A DNA stretch of 23,400 nt from F1-20-MAGs119 sp040401695 (GCA_040401695.1 JBBANY010000036.1:1-23400); one strand, 5' to 3'; shown: positions 8,001 through 15,767, numbered from the stretch's first letter. The notes: generated by a model from the sequence alone, not told the origin. A program made the numbers and translations.

Positions 8001-8899
8001 CTGCATTCGGATTCATCGTGGCCATCGTCGTCGTGTCGTTCATCGACGCGCTTGCCGGTGCATTCGCCTGGCTGGCCTTCACCTTGGTCGTCGCAGCGAG
8101 TGGAGGGCTGCGTTCGTGGTTCGACCTGCGAACCGTCCTCGGCTTGGCGGTGCTCTTCGTTGCGTTGCCTCTGATTGCGGCGTCATTCAGGCCGCTCGTG
8201 CGCGGCATCGCGGGCTCAACCGATTCGATCGCGACCCGGCTGTTCGACTTCCTCGCCGCACCACTCTTCCTGTCGTACGCGGCAGCGTCTGCGTACAAGG
8301 CGTTGAACGGTCTGAGTGGACTCGATGTGGTGGCCACCACGGAAGCGTCGAGCCTTCGCTGGTTGTGTCTTGCGTTCGTCGTTGGGCGCATGCTGGTGGA
8401 GGAAGCAACGGTGCGGTGGTTTCCCGCGCGACGTGCAGCGGCAGCGCTGTCGGTTGGTCGCGCGCAACTGCGGGTTGTGTCGTACGTGAACATCGCCTTG
8501 CTCCTCGGTATCTACGTTTTGACCGCCGGCCCGTACATGGGGACGGGACCCCGGACGTGGCTGATCATGGGGCTCATGTGCGTGGTGCCCCTGCTGAAGA
8601 CGCGAAAAGAGCGTTTGTCCAATGCACGCTTCATTCACCGCTGGCTGCCACGGGGCATCCTGCGAAGTGTCGTGATGTTGTACGTGATGGCCTATTACGG
8701 GCGCTGGCTCCTCGATGTCACGGGCGCAGACACGAAACAGATCGTGCCGCTCATGTTGCTCCCCGGCATCGTGATCGGTGTGTCGGATTGCTTCGGTCGA
8801 ACCGGCGGGGGATGGCCCGAGTCGCGCTGGAAGAACGCTGCGGGAGCGGTGCTGTGGGCTGTTTCGTTCTCTGTGGTGGCGGGCTGGCTCACGCCCTAA
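5039..8899 (+). CDS. Large surface protein: Gly-rich, cadherin-like and Fn3 domains fused to a polytopic membrane domain
   Basis: The predicted protein has 1286 residues with an ATG start. The N-terminus has a basic stretch (RQRRSR) and a hydrophobic run, consistent with export. Residues about 91-300 are Gly-rich, opening with WTVPSGVTSVVIRAIGAGGG, typical of bacterial Gly-rich surface domains. Residues about 413-500 resemble the cadherin-like beta-sandwich repeat (LSALAVSAGELSPAF). Residues about 507-595 are a fibronectin type III domain (GLANGTEYDVRVRAVN). A Ser/Thr stalk (597-697) and another beta-type domain (about 707-800) follow. A hydrophobic segment lies near 838-860. An acidic stretch then leads to about 9-10 membrane helices from about 961 to the end. 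The membrane part was not matched to a known transporter or enzyme. An adhesion or envelope-sensing role is possible but unproven. Confidence 0.8.
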   Translation: MIDGARQRRSRALAFLRGVPVAVVMLVPVASSFDEKGVDAVVSQASTCPVGVGVGGQSAAMSGATLGGDGCVVFEHSGQYSTFTYTGTDQTWTVPSGVTSVVIRAIGAGGGGGRSGQSTRGGGGGYATGRMSVTAGQQFTVIVGGGGRRHCSTDVPLLSDTTGRHNFSYGGGAAGNGTSGFDCAFASGGGRSAVRVLGATDDLITAGGGGGGGYNTAGGAGGGTSGLPGVGAQGGGGGTQSAGGVSPTPEVGVDGIRYAGGWAGYSATDRNAPSEGGGGGGGYYGGGAGGDNGGGGGGSSWLGTLSDASTVAGSGANAGIAAPSNSALPTVPSTGVIGASMTGTPGTWSHAASGTYKWQHSTDGTSFTDVSGATGLTFTPSEPGYVRMVETRSNLLGSTSVNSASASVPDTRLSALAVSAGELSPAFASSRTSYAIAVGYRTRTIRITPTASSGSASIRVGAAAVVSGSASQQVDLSVGSNQILVRVEVGGAATETTVDVTRAPATSPAAPTITTVEEGDAKLVVSFDGPVDDGGEAVDRYEYSIDGTTWVNVDRASTKFEITGLANGTEYDVRVRAVNVVGFGAQSPAKTGRPRAAVTPTTASTTPPTSTTTSTSTTAPVSTTSVATSTTVQRKQSRAVPTSATTPTRTTVVVTEPPATTEPSTTVASSSTSMVPTTMPESSTSTTIEDDVVPTTVPVAATEAEPRFELIPEFGVGAPVAGALVRATAVGLLPGSEVRLEVRSQPTLVASGVTDASGDATLSGALPTGLAPGSHMLSLAGTAVSGESLFSVVAFAVDADGTASSIVPGGGVLSALPDSAQVARAVATGSTPYDASRDASGAVALAGAAVVLLGLAGAGSSKSSGAAEPTESDTDGDAPTATDEQRDETSEGSLASAEAKILNTDGTATEAWGDRSVLWALPGWGALRTLLAACMRRTERWSTLVVRILQDGTWCRAAFGSGAVLPWLVGAAVGFAAARSVDGLAVPPAFGFIVAIVVVSFIDALAGAFAWLAFTLVVAASGGLRSWFDLRTVLGLAVLFVALPLIAASFRPLVRGIAGSTDSIATRLFDFLAAPLFLSYAAASAYKALNGLSGLDVVATTEASSLRWLCLAFVVGRMLVEEATVRWFPARRAAAALSVGRAQLRVVSYVNIALLLGIYVLTAGPYMGTGPRTWLIMGLMCVVPLLKTRKERLSNARFIHRWLPRGILRSVVMLYVMAYYGRWLLDVTGADTKQIVPLMLLPGIVIGVSDCFGRTGGGWPESRWKNAAGAVLWAVSFSVVAGWLTP

Positions 8900-8902
8900 C
8901 AT
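8897..8902 (+). promoter_or_regulatory. -10 box of the acyl-CoA synthetase gene (leaderless)
   Basis: TAACAT ends 6 nt before the ATG at 8909, and its first three bases are the stop codon of the preceding gene. No Shine-Dalgarno sequence is present in the 9-nt gap. No convincing -35 was found. Confidence 0.5.
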
Positions 8903-8908
8903 CGGCGC

Positions 8909-10486
8909 ATGGCGACCCTGACGAGCGACTTTGCAAAGGCAACCCCGAACGAACATGCGTTGATCGACGAGTTCAGATCGGTCACGTGGGCGTCGTTGGA
9001 CGAGCGTGTGAACCGTTTGGTCAACGGCCTGCGCGCGCGTGGTCTCGCAACCGGTGACACCGTTGCGATCGTGGCGGGCAACCAATGTGAATGGTTCGAG
9101 TTGGCGCAGGCCTGTGCCCACGGTGGATGGACCTACGTGCCGGTGAACTGGCACTGGGTGGCCGACGAGCTGGCGTACGTGTTCGCCGACGCCGGTGCAA
9201 AGGCGGTGTTCGTCGACCAGCGCTACGAATCGGCGGTCGCCGAGGCATTGGGCGACCCGCGTGGTGCCGGTGTGCAGGTCGTCGTGGGTGTGCGCTGTGA
9301 CTCGTCTGCGAAGGTCGCGTCGGATTCGCGGTACGTGCCGTACGAAGACGTGGTTGCTGCGGGCGACCCGTCGGAACCGGCAGACCAGATGCTGGGCGGG
9401 CCGATGTTCTACACGTCCGGCACGACCGGCCGACCGAAGGGTGTACGTGGTGCGCTGTCGGGAGGCATGGCGATGACACCCGACATCATGAAGTTGATTG
9501 CGGCGGGTTTCGCAAACTGGTTGCCCGTGCCCGGTCGCACGTTCTTGTGCGGTCCCTTCTACCACTCGGCGCAGTGGGCATTTTCTTTCCTGCCGATGAT
9601 CGGTGGGTCGTCGGTCGTGATGCAGCACAAGTACGACTCGGCCGGTGCGATTCGTCTGATCGACGAGCACTCGTGCACGAACGTGCACCTCGTGCCCACG
9701 CAGATGAAGCGTCTCCTCGACCTGCCCGACAACGTGAAGGCATCATTCGACGGATCGTCGTTGGTTGCCGTTTGGCACGGTGCGGCACCGTGTCCTCCGG
9801 CTGTGAAGAAGGGACTCATCGAATGGTGGGGACCGAAGATCACCGAGTACTACGGCAGCACCGAAGGTTCGATCATCTCCGTCGTCTCGTCGGAGGAATG
9901 GATGCGCAAGGGTGGCAGCGTCGGCAAGCCGCTCGAGACCGTCGACGTTTTGGTGGTCGACGACGCGGGCAACCAGGTGGCCCAAGGCGGCGAAGGCACG
10001 CTGTACTTCCGCAACAAGATGGGTATGTCGTTCACGTACCACAACGACGAAGAGAAGACGAAGGCCGCACACCTCGAGCCGGGTGTCTTCACCACGGGCG
10101 ATGTCGGTTACCTCGACGACGAGGGTTACCTGTGGTTGTCCGACCGCAAGATCGACATGATCATCAGCGGTGGCGTGAACATCTATCCCGCCGAGATCGA
10201 GGGCGTCCTGGCGGTGCACCCGTCCGTCGAGGACGTGGCCGTGATCGGCGTGCCCGACGAGGAGTTCGGTGAAAGCGTGAAGGCGCTCGTCCAGGTGGCC
10301 GATGGTGTCGTGGCGTCCGACGACCTCGCACAGGAGTTGATTGCGCACTGCAGGAAGCTCCTCGCGGGTTACAAGGCTCCGCGATCGGTCGACTTCATCG
10401 CCGAGATCCCGCGCACCGGAACCGGAAAGATACAAAAAGCCCCCCTTCGTGCGAAGTATTGGGAAGGAAAGTCGCGCAAGATCTAG
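8909..10486 (+). CDS. Acyl-CoA synthetase, FadD-type (AMP-binding, ANL superfamily)
   Basis: The predicted protein has 525 residues, full length for the family. It should activate a carboxylic acid, probably a fatty acid, to acyl-AMP and then acyl-CoA in the cytosol. Motifs seen: P-loop-like YTSGTTGRPKG (168-178), YYGSTEG (314-320), the adenylate-binding TGD (396-398), the hinge region LSDRKIDMIISGGVNIYP, and the C-terminal catalytic Lys507 in PRTGTGKIQ. The ATG at 8909 is supported by a -10 box 6 nt upstream. It lies 9 nt after the surface-protein gene and 2 nt before a DUF1566-like gene, but neither neighbour indicates a fatty-acid pathway, so the acid substrate cannot be named. Confidence 0.93.
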   Translation: MATLTSDFAKATPNEHALIDEFRSVTWASLDERVNRLVNGLRARGLATGDTVAIVAGNQCEWFELAQACAHGGWTYVPVNWHWVADELAYVFADAGAKAVFVDQRYESAVAEALGDPRGAGVQVVVGVRCDSSAKVASDSRYVPYEDVVAAGDPSEPADQMLGGPMFYTSGTTGRPKGVRGALSGGMAMTPDIMKLIAAGFANWLPVPGRTFLCGPFYHSAQWAFSFLPMIGGSSVVMQHKYDSAGAIRLIDEHSCTNVHLVPTQMKRLLDLPDNVKASFDGSSLVAVWHGAAPCPPAVKKGLIEWWGPKITEYYGSTEGSIISVVSSEEWMRKGGSVGKPLETVDVLVVDDAGNQVAQGGEGTLYFRNKMGMSFTYHNDEEKTKAAHLEPGVFTTGDVGYLDDEGYLWLSDRKIDMIISGGVNIYPAEIEGVLAVHPSVEDVAVIGVPDEEFGESVKALVQVADGVVASDDLAQELIAHCRKLLAGYKAPRSVDFIAEIPRTGTGKIQKAPLRAKYWEGKSRKI

Positions 10487-10488
10487 TT

Positions 10489-11832
10489 GTGAAACGACTC
10501 CCTGCGTTTGTTGCCATGGTTGGCTGTGTCCTCGCCGGTGTTCAGGTCTCGGCACAAGGTGCAAGTGCGACGGCGAAAGCCCCGGTGTGTGCATCGAGCG
10601 CGAATCTGAATCTCATCGAGAGTTGTGCCCTCGGAACCGTCGGCCCCGGCGGCGGTGTTGTCTTCTACGACGCGGGAAGGCTCGAGTGGTGGGGTCGGTA
10701 CCTGGAAGCAGCGGTTCTCCGTACGCAGGTCGGCACAACGTGGTCATCTCCGGCGAACTCGCAGACCTCGCTGTACAGCGGGGATGCCGCGACCGTTCAG
10801 CGCCAACGCATCGATGCCAAGGCGATTGGCATGGGCCTCATGAACACGGAGTTGATCATCAAGCAATCGGGACCGGGCGCCTATGCGGCGATTCGCGCAG
10901 CAAAGTTCGAAAAGAACGGACTCGATGATTGGTTCCTGCCGTCGAAGGACGAATTGAATGAGTTCTACAACTACCGCGCGACAAGGACAGGTTCTGTTGA
11001 GCCGATTGATGGGCCGGTGTGGTCGTCGACCGAGGCGTGGAAGAACATCGCGTGGTACCAGTTGTTCCAGGACGGCACACAGTTCAGCGACAGCTACATC
11101 CTCGCCTCAAAGGGTGGAAACAAGAATCGGCGCACGAACGTCAAGTATCCGGGCACCGATTTCCCGAGCCTGCCGTACACCGTCGTCGCAGTTCGCGCGT
11201 TTCCGCAGGGAAGCGGTGGTGTGCCGCCGACTTCGTTCCCCAAGTTGACGGGGAACAGCTGCACGAACGTAGGACCCTGTGCGGTCGGTGATGTCGGCCC
11301 TGCCGGTGGGATCGTGTTCTACGACGCCGGGCGTCCGATGACGTGGGGGCGCTATCTCGAGGTTTCTCCGAAAGACGCCGAGAAGATCGGCTGGCCGTGG
11401 CGCAAGCCCGGATACTCGCCCGAAAACGACCGCATCTACGACGAAGCGGGGCTGCCCTCCCGTATCAAGCGTGTGAGGTCGAAGTTCATCGGGCAGGGCT
11501 TCGCCAATACGCGCGCCATCATCAACAAATACGGCCCCGGCAGGTACGCGGCTCGAGCCGCCTGGGACTACCAAATCAACGGATATGACGATTGGTTCCT
11601 GCCATCGGCCGATGAGTTGGACGTGATGTACAACGTGCTCTATGCGGTCGAAGAGCCACTGATCAGTTTCGCTCCGACCTACTACTGGTCGTCGAGTGAA
11701 TACAACCTGAAGAATGCATGGACCGTCCTCTTCCGCAGTGGTCAGCGTTTTGATCGCGAAGGCTGGTTCACGGACAAGGACACCGGCAGGCCCAACGCGA
11801 TGCGCGTGCGGCCCATCCGGGCGTTCGGTTGA
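10489..11832 (+). CDS. Secreted protein with two DUF1566/Lcl-like modules
   Basis: The predicted protein has 447 residues. The GTG at 10489 lies 2 nt after the acyl-CoA synthetase stop and begins a normal Sec signal (KR, hydrophobic core, likely cleavage after VSA at residue 22). A TTG 30 nt earlier would spoil the signal. Module 1 (about 33-241) holds GTVGPGGGVVFYDAG, DDWFLPSKDEL and VWSSTE. Module 2 (about 257-447) holds CAVGDVGPAGGIVFYDAG, DDWFLPSADEL, YYWSSSE and VRPIRAFG. These match the C-type-lectin-like DUF1566/Lcl pattern seen in the two lipoproteins at 112-4259, but here there is no Thr stalk or typical lipobox, so it may be released. The ligand is unknown. It may be expressed by readthrough from the acyl-CoA synthetase gene, as no promoter-like hexamer was seen. 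Confidence 0.82.
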   Translation: MKRLPAFVAMVGCVLAGVQVSAQGASATAKAPVCASSANLNLIESCALGTVGPGGGVVFYDAGRLEWWGRYLEAAVLRTQVGTTWSSPANSQTSLYSGDAATVQRQRIDAKAIGMGLMNTELIIKQSGPGAYAAIRAAKFEKNGLDDWFLPSKDELNEFYNYRATRTGSVEPIDGPVWSSTEAWKNIAWYQLFQDGTQFSDSYILASKGGNKNRRTNVKYPGTDFPSLPYTVVAVRAFPQGSGGVPPTSFPKLTGNSCTNVGPCAVGDVGPAGGIVFYDAGRPMTWGRYLEVSPKDAEKIGWPWRKPGYSPENDRIYDEAGLPSRIKRVRSKFIGQGFANTRAIINKYGPGRYAARAAWDYQINGYDDWFLPSADELDVMYNVLYAVEEPLISFAPTYYWSSSEYNLKNAWTVLFRSGQRFDREGWFTDKDTGRPNAMRVRPIRAFG

Positions 11833-11838
11833 TGCTGC

Positions 11839-12642
11839 TCAGCGCCGCGTGGAGCGACCGGTGACTGCCCTCAGGCGCTGCTGTGTCTTCCACTTCCACC
11901 ACCGGACGTAGTGGCGGGGGCGGGCGAGACCGCGCACGGGCTTGCGTGGCGGCCGAGCGCTGCGATTGAGCCTGTAGGTGTGCCAGTCGGGCAGGGCATC
12001 GAGAGGCACGTCGGTGAACGTCGCGACGAGGGCAGGGATGATTGACCCATCCTTCGCAAGCGTGGTGTCGTAGTCGATGACCGAGAAGCGACCCCGGAAA
12101 GTCGATTGGTACACGGTCGTCAGCGACCCGTAGTCGACGAGCCAGGAATCGTCGGCAACGTAGGCGAACGACGTCGGGTCGCTGCTGCGCCGGAAGAAGT
12201 CGTGTTCGAGATGTTGCTTCCACGACGAGAGGAATCCTGCAGGCGAACGCAGAGTCAGTACCACGTCGGTCGTCGCCGGATCGAACAGTTCCGCAAGACG
12301 CCGCATTTCGGTTGGGGTGCGCAGCAGACACAACGCCTCGCATGACACGACGATCGGCGAGTCGGCGGCGTCGACCTGAAGACGTACCGACCGGTGAACG
12401 TCTCGCCGCCATTGTTCCCACGCATCGGATCCGCGTTCCGGAAAGAAGCCGAGTGCCATCGCGGGTGTTTGGCGGTCATCATCGATGCACGCGGCTGCGA
12501 TCTCGCGCGCGTCGGGAAAGGCGCCGTGGAACCACCGGCATCCGGTGACCGCATTGATGGCTGACTCGTTGTCCGAGAACCAGCGCTGGAACGACGTGGT
12601 GCCGGTTTTCAGCGTGCCGATGTGAAGAATGACCCGACCCAT
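11839..12642 (-). CDS. Sulfotransferase-like protein
   Basis: The predicted protein has 267 residues. The ATG at 12642 places the nucleotide-binding strand-loop right at the N-terminus (VILHIGTLKTGTTSFQRWF), with KTGTT matching the PAPS 5'-phosphosulfate loop of sulfotransferases. A second element, TDVVLTLRSPAGFLSSW, fits the 3'-phosphate-binding strand with Arg and Ser. The C-terminus is strongly basic. It probably transfers sulfate from PAPS to a carbohydrate or lipid; the acceptor is unknown. A TTG further upstream (12663) would overlap the divergent gene and is less likely. The stop lies 6 nt from that of the convergent DUF1566-like gene. Confidence 0.75.
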   Translation of the reverse strand: MGRVILHIGTLKTGTTSFQRWFSDNESAINAVTGCRWFHGAFPDAREIAAACIDDDRQTPAMALGFFPERGSDAWEQWRRDVHRSVRLQVDAADSPIVVSCEALCLLRTPTEMRRLAELFDPATTDVVLTLRSPAGFLSSWKQHLEHDFFRRSSDPTSFAYVADDSWLVDYGSLTTVYQSTFRGRFSVIDYDTTLAKDGSIIPALVATFTDVPLDALPDWHTYRLNRSARPPRKPVRGLARPRHYVRWWKWKTQQRLRAVTGRSTRR

Positions 12643-12647
12643 ACGAT
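12642..12647 (+). promoter_or_regulatory. Possible -10 box of the tryptophan dioxygenase gene
   Basis: TACGAT ends 9 nt before the ATG at 12657, in a divergent gap of only 14 nt that it shares with the sulfotransferase start codon. The spacing is longer than the 6-7 nt seen elsewhere, so this is tentative. Confidence 0.3.
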
Positions 12648-12656
12648 GGGGCAAGT

Positions 12657-13328
12657 ATGGCAAGTGAACCGCTCTCGTACGTGTCTTACCTGAAGGTCGA
12701 CGAACTGCTTTCGCTGCAGGAACCGAAATCCGACGGTCCAGAGCACGATGAAATGTTGTTCATCATCATTCACCAAACCTACGAACTGTGGTTCAAGCAG
12801 ATTCTGCACGAACTCGACCGCGCGCGCCGGCTGTTGCGGGAGGGAAGTCTGCACGCGTCACTCGGCACGCTGCGGCGGGTGCGCACGATCATGAAGACGC
12901 TCGTCGGCCAGGTCGACATTCTCGAGACCATGACGCCTCTCGAGTTCAACGCGTTTCGCGCCCGCCTCGAATCGTCGAGTGGTTTCCAGTCGTACCAATT
13001 CCGTGAGTTCGAGGCGGTGTTCGCACGGCCGGGCATCTGGGACGACGTGGTCACACTGCTGGATGCACACGGGTGTCTGGTTTCGCCCGACATCGAAGAG
13101 TCGCTGTTGTCGGTGTACCGCACGCGGCCCGACGTGTCGTTGTTGCTCGAAGAGCTCGTCGACATCGACGAGGGTCTGCAGGAGTGGCGTTACCGTCACG
13201 TGAAGATGGTCGAACGAACGATCGGGAACAGTCGCGGCACCGGTGGGTCGAGCGGTGCGGGGTACCTCAAGTCGACGCTGTTCAGCCCGGTCTTTCCCGA
13301 GTTGTGGGCGATTCGCAGTCGCTTCTGA
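12657..13328 (+). CDS. kynA: Tryptophan 2,3-dioxygenase, short form
   Basis: The predicted protein has 223 residues. This heme enzyme opens the indole ring of L-tryptophan to N-formylkynurenine, the first step of the kynurenine pathway. Seen: active-site His39 in IHQTYELWF, Arg116 in YQFREFE after SSGFQS, the proximal heme His181 in EWRYRHVKMVER, and the GTGGSSGAGYL substrate loop before a terminal FPELW. Bacterial members are usually near 280-300 residues; the shortfall lies in the helical segment between Arg116 and the heme His. All recognised catalytic motifs are present, so it is probably active. No kynureninase or formamidase gene is adjacent. Its stop directly abuts the convergent DUF2079 stop. 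Confidence 0.92.
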   Translation: MASEPLSYVSYLKVDELLSLQEPKSDGPEHDEMLFIIIHQTYELWFKQILHELDRARRLLREGSLHASLGTLRRVRTIMKTLVGQVDILETMTPLEFNAFRARLESSSGFQSYQFREFEAVFARPGIWDDVVTLLDAHGCLVSPDIEESLLSVYRTRPDVSLLLEELVDIDEGLQEWRYRHVKMVERTIGNSRGTGGSSGAGYLKSTLFSPVFPELWAIRSRF

Positions 13329-14789
13329 CTAGGGCTTCAAGCGTTTGTAGGTGGTGATTCCGGCGACGGTCTGTGCGTCGCCGTATTCGCCACTGGCAAT
13401 GAGCTGTGCAAGAACTTTCGCCGCTTCGCCACCCATCGTGTTTTCCGGGATGACGAGCCACTTGATCTTCGACGGGCTCTCGAGAAGCGACGGATCGCCG
13501 AGAAAGTTCGTGCGTACCCACGGGTTGGGGAACGTGTAGATGATGCGGCGTTGGCTGGCGTGAGGGACGAATGCATAGTGGGCCGACACCGGATCATCGG
13601 GGCCGACGCGGTCAAGAGCCGCCTTCCAGCCGTCGACGACCTGCTCGCCGTGCGGCCAGTAACCCGCCCGGTATTTGTTGCCGAATGGCATGAGGCCCCA
13701 CGCGTTGGCGGCGATGCACGAGGCGAGAAGGGTGAAGGTGACGGCGATGACGCCGAGTGGCTTTGCGCGGCGCGCAAGGAAAGCGGCGCCCTCGATTGCG
13801 CCGAGCATCATCGCGGCAACGGGCACTGCTTGGTAGTGGTACATCATTGCCCAGGTGAAGTCGGCCGTGGTGAGGATGTTGATGAAGATCTGTGGCACGC
13901 CCATGAGGATCGTGAGCGGTGCCAGGAAAGGGATGAAGGCCAGAGGCGACGACAACCGGCCGAGATAACCCGTGAAGTTGTTGTTCGACAGACGATCGAA
14001 GAAGAGCGATGGTTCGGAGATCGACGTCTTGACGACGTCGAAGGGTGTCTTGCCGAGCTCGCCGTAGAGCATCCCGTATGCGCTGGTGTCGCCGGCGAGT
14101 GTCGGAACCATCCACACACCGATGACGAGGAAGTAGAGCGCGGCAAAGCCGAGCAACAAACCGCCGAATTTCCAGCGCTTCTTCGCGATGAGGAGGATCG
14201 CGATGCCCATGACCGCGAGCGAAATGTCTTCTTTCCACATCATCGCGGCGAGCAACCATGCAAAGGCGATGATGTTGCGTCGGCGAACGTCTGCGCCAAA
14301 GCCTTCCGGGCGCGTCGTGGCGTAGTGGTAACCCATCATCAGGAAGGGGAGGGCGAGGGTTTCGGGATGCCAGGTCTCCCATGCGAGGAACGACACCGTG
14401 GGAAGCAGTAGCCAAGTGATGCCGAGCATCGCCGCAAGGACGTCATTGCGCAGACGATTGCGCGCGATCAGGTACACGGGAACTGCTCCGAGTGCGAGCG
14501 CGGCCACCTGGATGACGTTCCACAGGTTCGGCCCGCCGCCCAGCCACACGAAGGGCACGAGCAACCAGTACATGAACATCGCGTGATGTCCGAAGACGGG
14601 GAGGCCGCAGACGGTGTTGAACCATTCACCCTTCGAGAGAAGCCACAGCGACTGGTCGTGGATGCCGAGGTCGAAGTCGAAGGTGGCGAACGAGTTGTGT
14701 CGGTCGACGACGAGACGTCCGACGATCCAGATCCAGGCGATGATCGCACCCGTGAGTACGGCTGCGGGCAGCGTACGGAGTGTCTTCAT
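13329..14789 (-). CDS. DUF2079-family polytopic membrane protein
   Basis: The predicted protein has 486 residues. The ATG at 14789 overlaps the upstream stop as ATGA, indicating translational coupling to the LLM oxidoreductase gene; the longer open frame upstream is antisense-like coding noise. An N-terminal signal-anchor is followed by about ten membrane helices. DUF2079-type motifs seen are FDLGIHDQSLW after the first helix, ETWHPETLALPF, and MWKEDISLAVMG. The layout (acidic residue in the first outer loop, many helices, soluble C-terminal part) recalls GT-C type glycosyltransferases, but no donor or acceptor can be named. Its stop TAG touches that of the tryptophan dioxygenase gene, leaving no room for a separate terminator. 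Confidence 0.83.
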   Translation of the reverse strand: MKTLRTLPAAVLTGAIIAWIWIVGRLVVDRHNSFATFDFDLGIHDQSLWLLSKGEWFNTVCGLPVFGHHAMFMYWLLVPFVWLGGGPNLWNVIQVAALALGAVPVYLIARNRLRNDVLAAMLGITWLLLPTVSFLAWETWHPETLALPFLMMGYHYATTRPEGFGADVRRRNIIAFAWLLAAMMWKEDISLAVMGIAILLIAKKRWKFGGLLLGFAALYFLVIGVWMVPTLAGDTSAYGMLYGELGKTPFDVVKTSISEPSLFFDRLSNNNFTGYLGRLSSPLAFIPFLAPLTILMGVPQIFINILTTADFTWAMMYHYQAVPVAAMMLGAIEGAAFLARRAKPLGVIAVTFTLLASCIAANAWGLMPFGNKYRAGYWPHGEQVVDGWKAALDRVGPDDPVSAHYAFVPHASQRRIIYTFPNPWVRTNFLGDPSLLESPSKIKWLVIPENTMGGEAAKVLAQLIASGEYGDAQTVAGITTYKRLKP

Positions 14790-15730
14790 TTGCCGTTGAG
14801 GGCGGCAACAACGGGGGCGAAGGACTCGACGTCCTCGGCGCCGACGATGATGTAGCTGAATCCCCATCGCTCGCGACGGGCGATCAGGTCCTCGACGATC
14901 TTGTTCGTCGGTCCGATGAGAGCGAAGGGGGTTTCGTCGACCATCGCCGGCTCGACGCCGATCATCTGGGCCATCCCTGCGATCGTGCCGTCCGCATCGT
15001 CGGTGACCTTCACGAAGAACGCACGGATATTCATCTCGATCGACGCGAGACGGGCGCCGGCTGCATCGCGGACGATGTTGACCTTCTCGTCGACGGCGGC
15101 TGCTGTCATCGTGGAAATCGCATCGGGCCCGACGACGCCGGCTGTCATCGTGCCGTTGATGCCGATGATGTCGGCCTCGCGCGCAGCCAACGAGAGGACC
15201 CGCTTGCCGCCACCACCGATGAGAATCGGTGGGCACGGTTTTTGCACCGGCTTTGGCTGGCCGTCGTAGTTCGTGACCGTGTAGTGGCGGCCCGAGAACG
15301 AAAACGCACCCTCGGCCATCGCGCGCTTCATGATCTCGAGCCCCTCGATGAAGCGGTCGATGCGCACACCTGCCGAGTCGTAGGGGATGCCGGCCTGTTC
15401 GTAGTCGCTGATCATCCAACCCGCGCCGAGGCCGATTTCGAGGCGACCCTCCGACAGCAGATCAATCGTGGCGAGTTCCTTTGCGAGCACGACGGGGTGC
15501 TTGTAGTCGTTGTCCCAGACGAGGGCACCGACGCGCAGGCGGGTGGTGGCGTCGGCGGCGGCCTGGAGCGCGGGCACGGGAGCCAACTGATCGGTGAAGT
15601 GGTCGGGCATCGTGAGGCAGTCGAAACCGTTCGCCTCGGTGCGGCGGGCAAGGGTCACCCATTCGGTGGCGCTCGCGGCCCGTGAACACTGCACTCCGAA
15701 CCGGAAAGGTCGAATGTGGGGGAATGACAT
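14786..15730 (-). CDS. LLM-class oxidoreductase, probably F420-dependent
   Basis: The predicted protein has 314 residues and is a luciferase-like TIM-barrel flavin/F420 enzyme of the cytosol. The ATG at 15730 is supported by TACCGT with a 6-nt gap. Motifs seen: FRFGVQCSRA at the first strand, DCLTMPDHF, TTRLRVGALVWDNDYKHPVVLAKELATID in the middle, SEGRLEIGLGAGW, and PPILIGGGGKRVLSLAAREADI. The pattern resembles the actinobacterial F420-dependent subfamily typified by MSMEG_2516 (recall, not searched). The hydride acceptor is unknown. The stop overlaps the DUF2079 start by 4 nt, so the two proteins should be made together. Confidence 0.87.
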   Translation of the reverse strand: MSFPHIRPFRFGVQCSRAASATEWVTLARRTEANGFDCLTMPDHFTDQLAPVPALQAAADATTRLRVGALVWDNDYKHPVVLAKELATIDLLSEGRLEIGLGAGWMISDYEQAGIPYDSAGVRIDRFIEGLEIMKRAMAEGAFSFSGRHYTVTNYDGQPKPVQKPCPPILIGGGGKRVLSLAAREADIIGINGTMTAGVVGPDAISTMTAAAVDEKVNIVRDAAGARLASIEMNIRAFFVKVTDDADGTIAGMAQMIGVEPAMVDETPFALIGPTNKIVEDLIARRERWGFSYIIVGAEDVESFAPVVAALNGK

Positions 15731-15736
15731 GCCTGC

Positions 15737-15742
15737 ACGGTA
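15737..15742 (-). promoter_or_regulatory. -10 box of the LLM/DUF2079 operon (leaderless)
   Basis: On the minus strand TACCGT ends 6 nt before the ATG at 15730, and no Shine-Dalgarno sequence is present. It lies in the 45-nt divergent gap shared with the penicillin-binding protein gene. Confidence 0.5.
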
Positions 15743-15761
15743 GTCGCTGTCGGTGCGCGGA

Positions 15762-15767
15762 TACCGT
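15762..15767 (+). promoter_or_regulatory. Possible -10 box of the penicillin-binding protein gene
   Basis: TACCGT, the same hexamer as in the divergent LLM promoter, ends 8 nt before the ATG at 15776. No Shine-Dalgarno sequence is visible. The spacing is slightly longer than at the other leaderless starts. Confidence 0.35.

Noticed and set aside
6658..8493. A 611-residue open frame antisense to the large surface protein.
   Set aside because: It lies within a well-supported gene and has no domain pattern; long antisense frames are common in GC-rich coding DNA.
8216..9688. A 490-residue minus-strand frame spanning the end of the surface protein and the acyl-CoA synthetase.
   Set aside because: Composition is His/Arg-rich noise and it is antisense to two genes with clear family motifs.
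14790..15419. An N-terminal extension of the DUF2079 frame by 210 residues.
   Set aside because: It is a shadow of the LLM oxidoreductase; the true start is the ATG in the ATGA overlap, followed at once by a signal-anchor.
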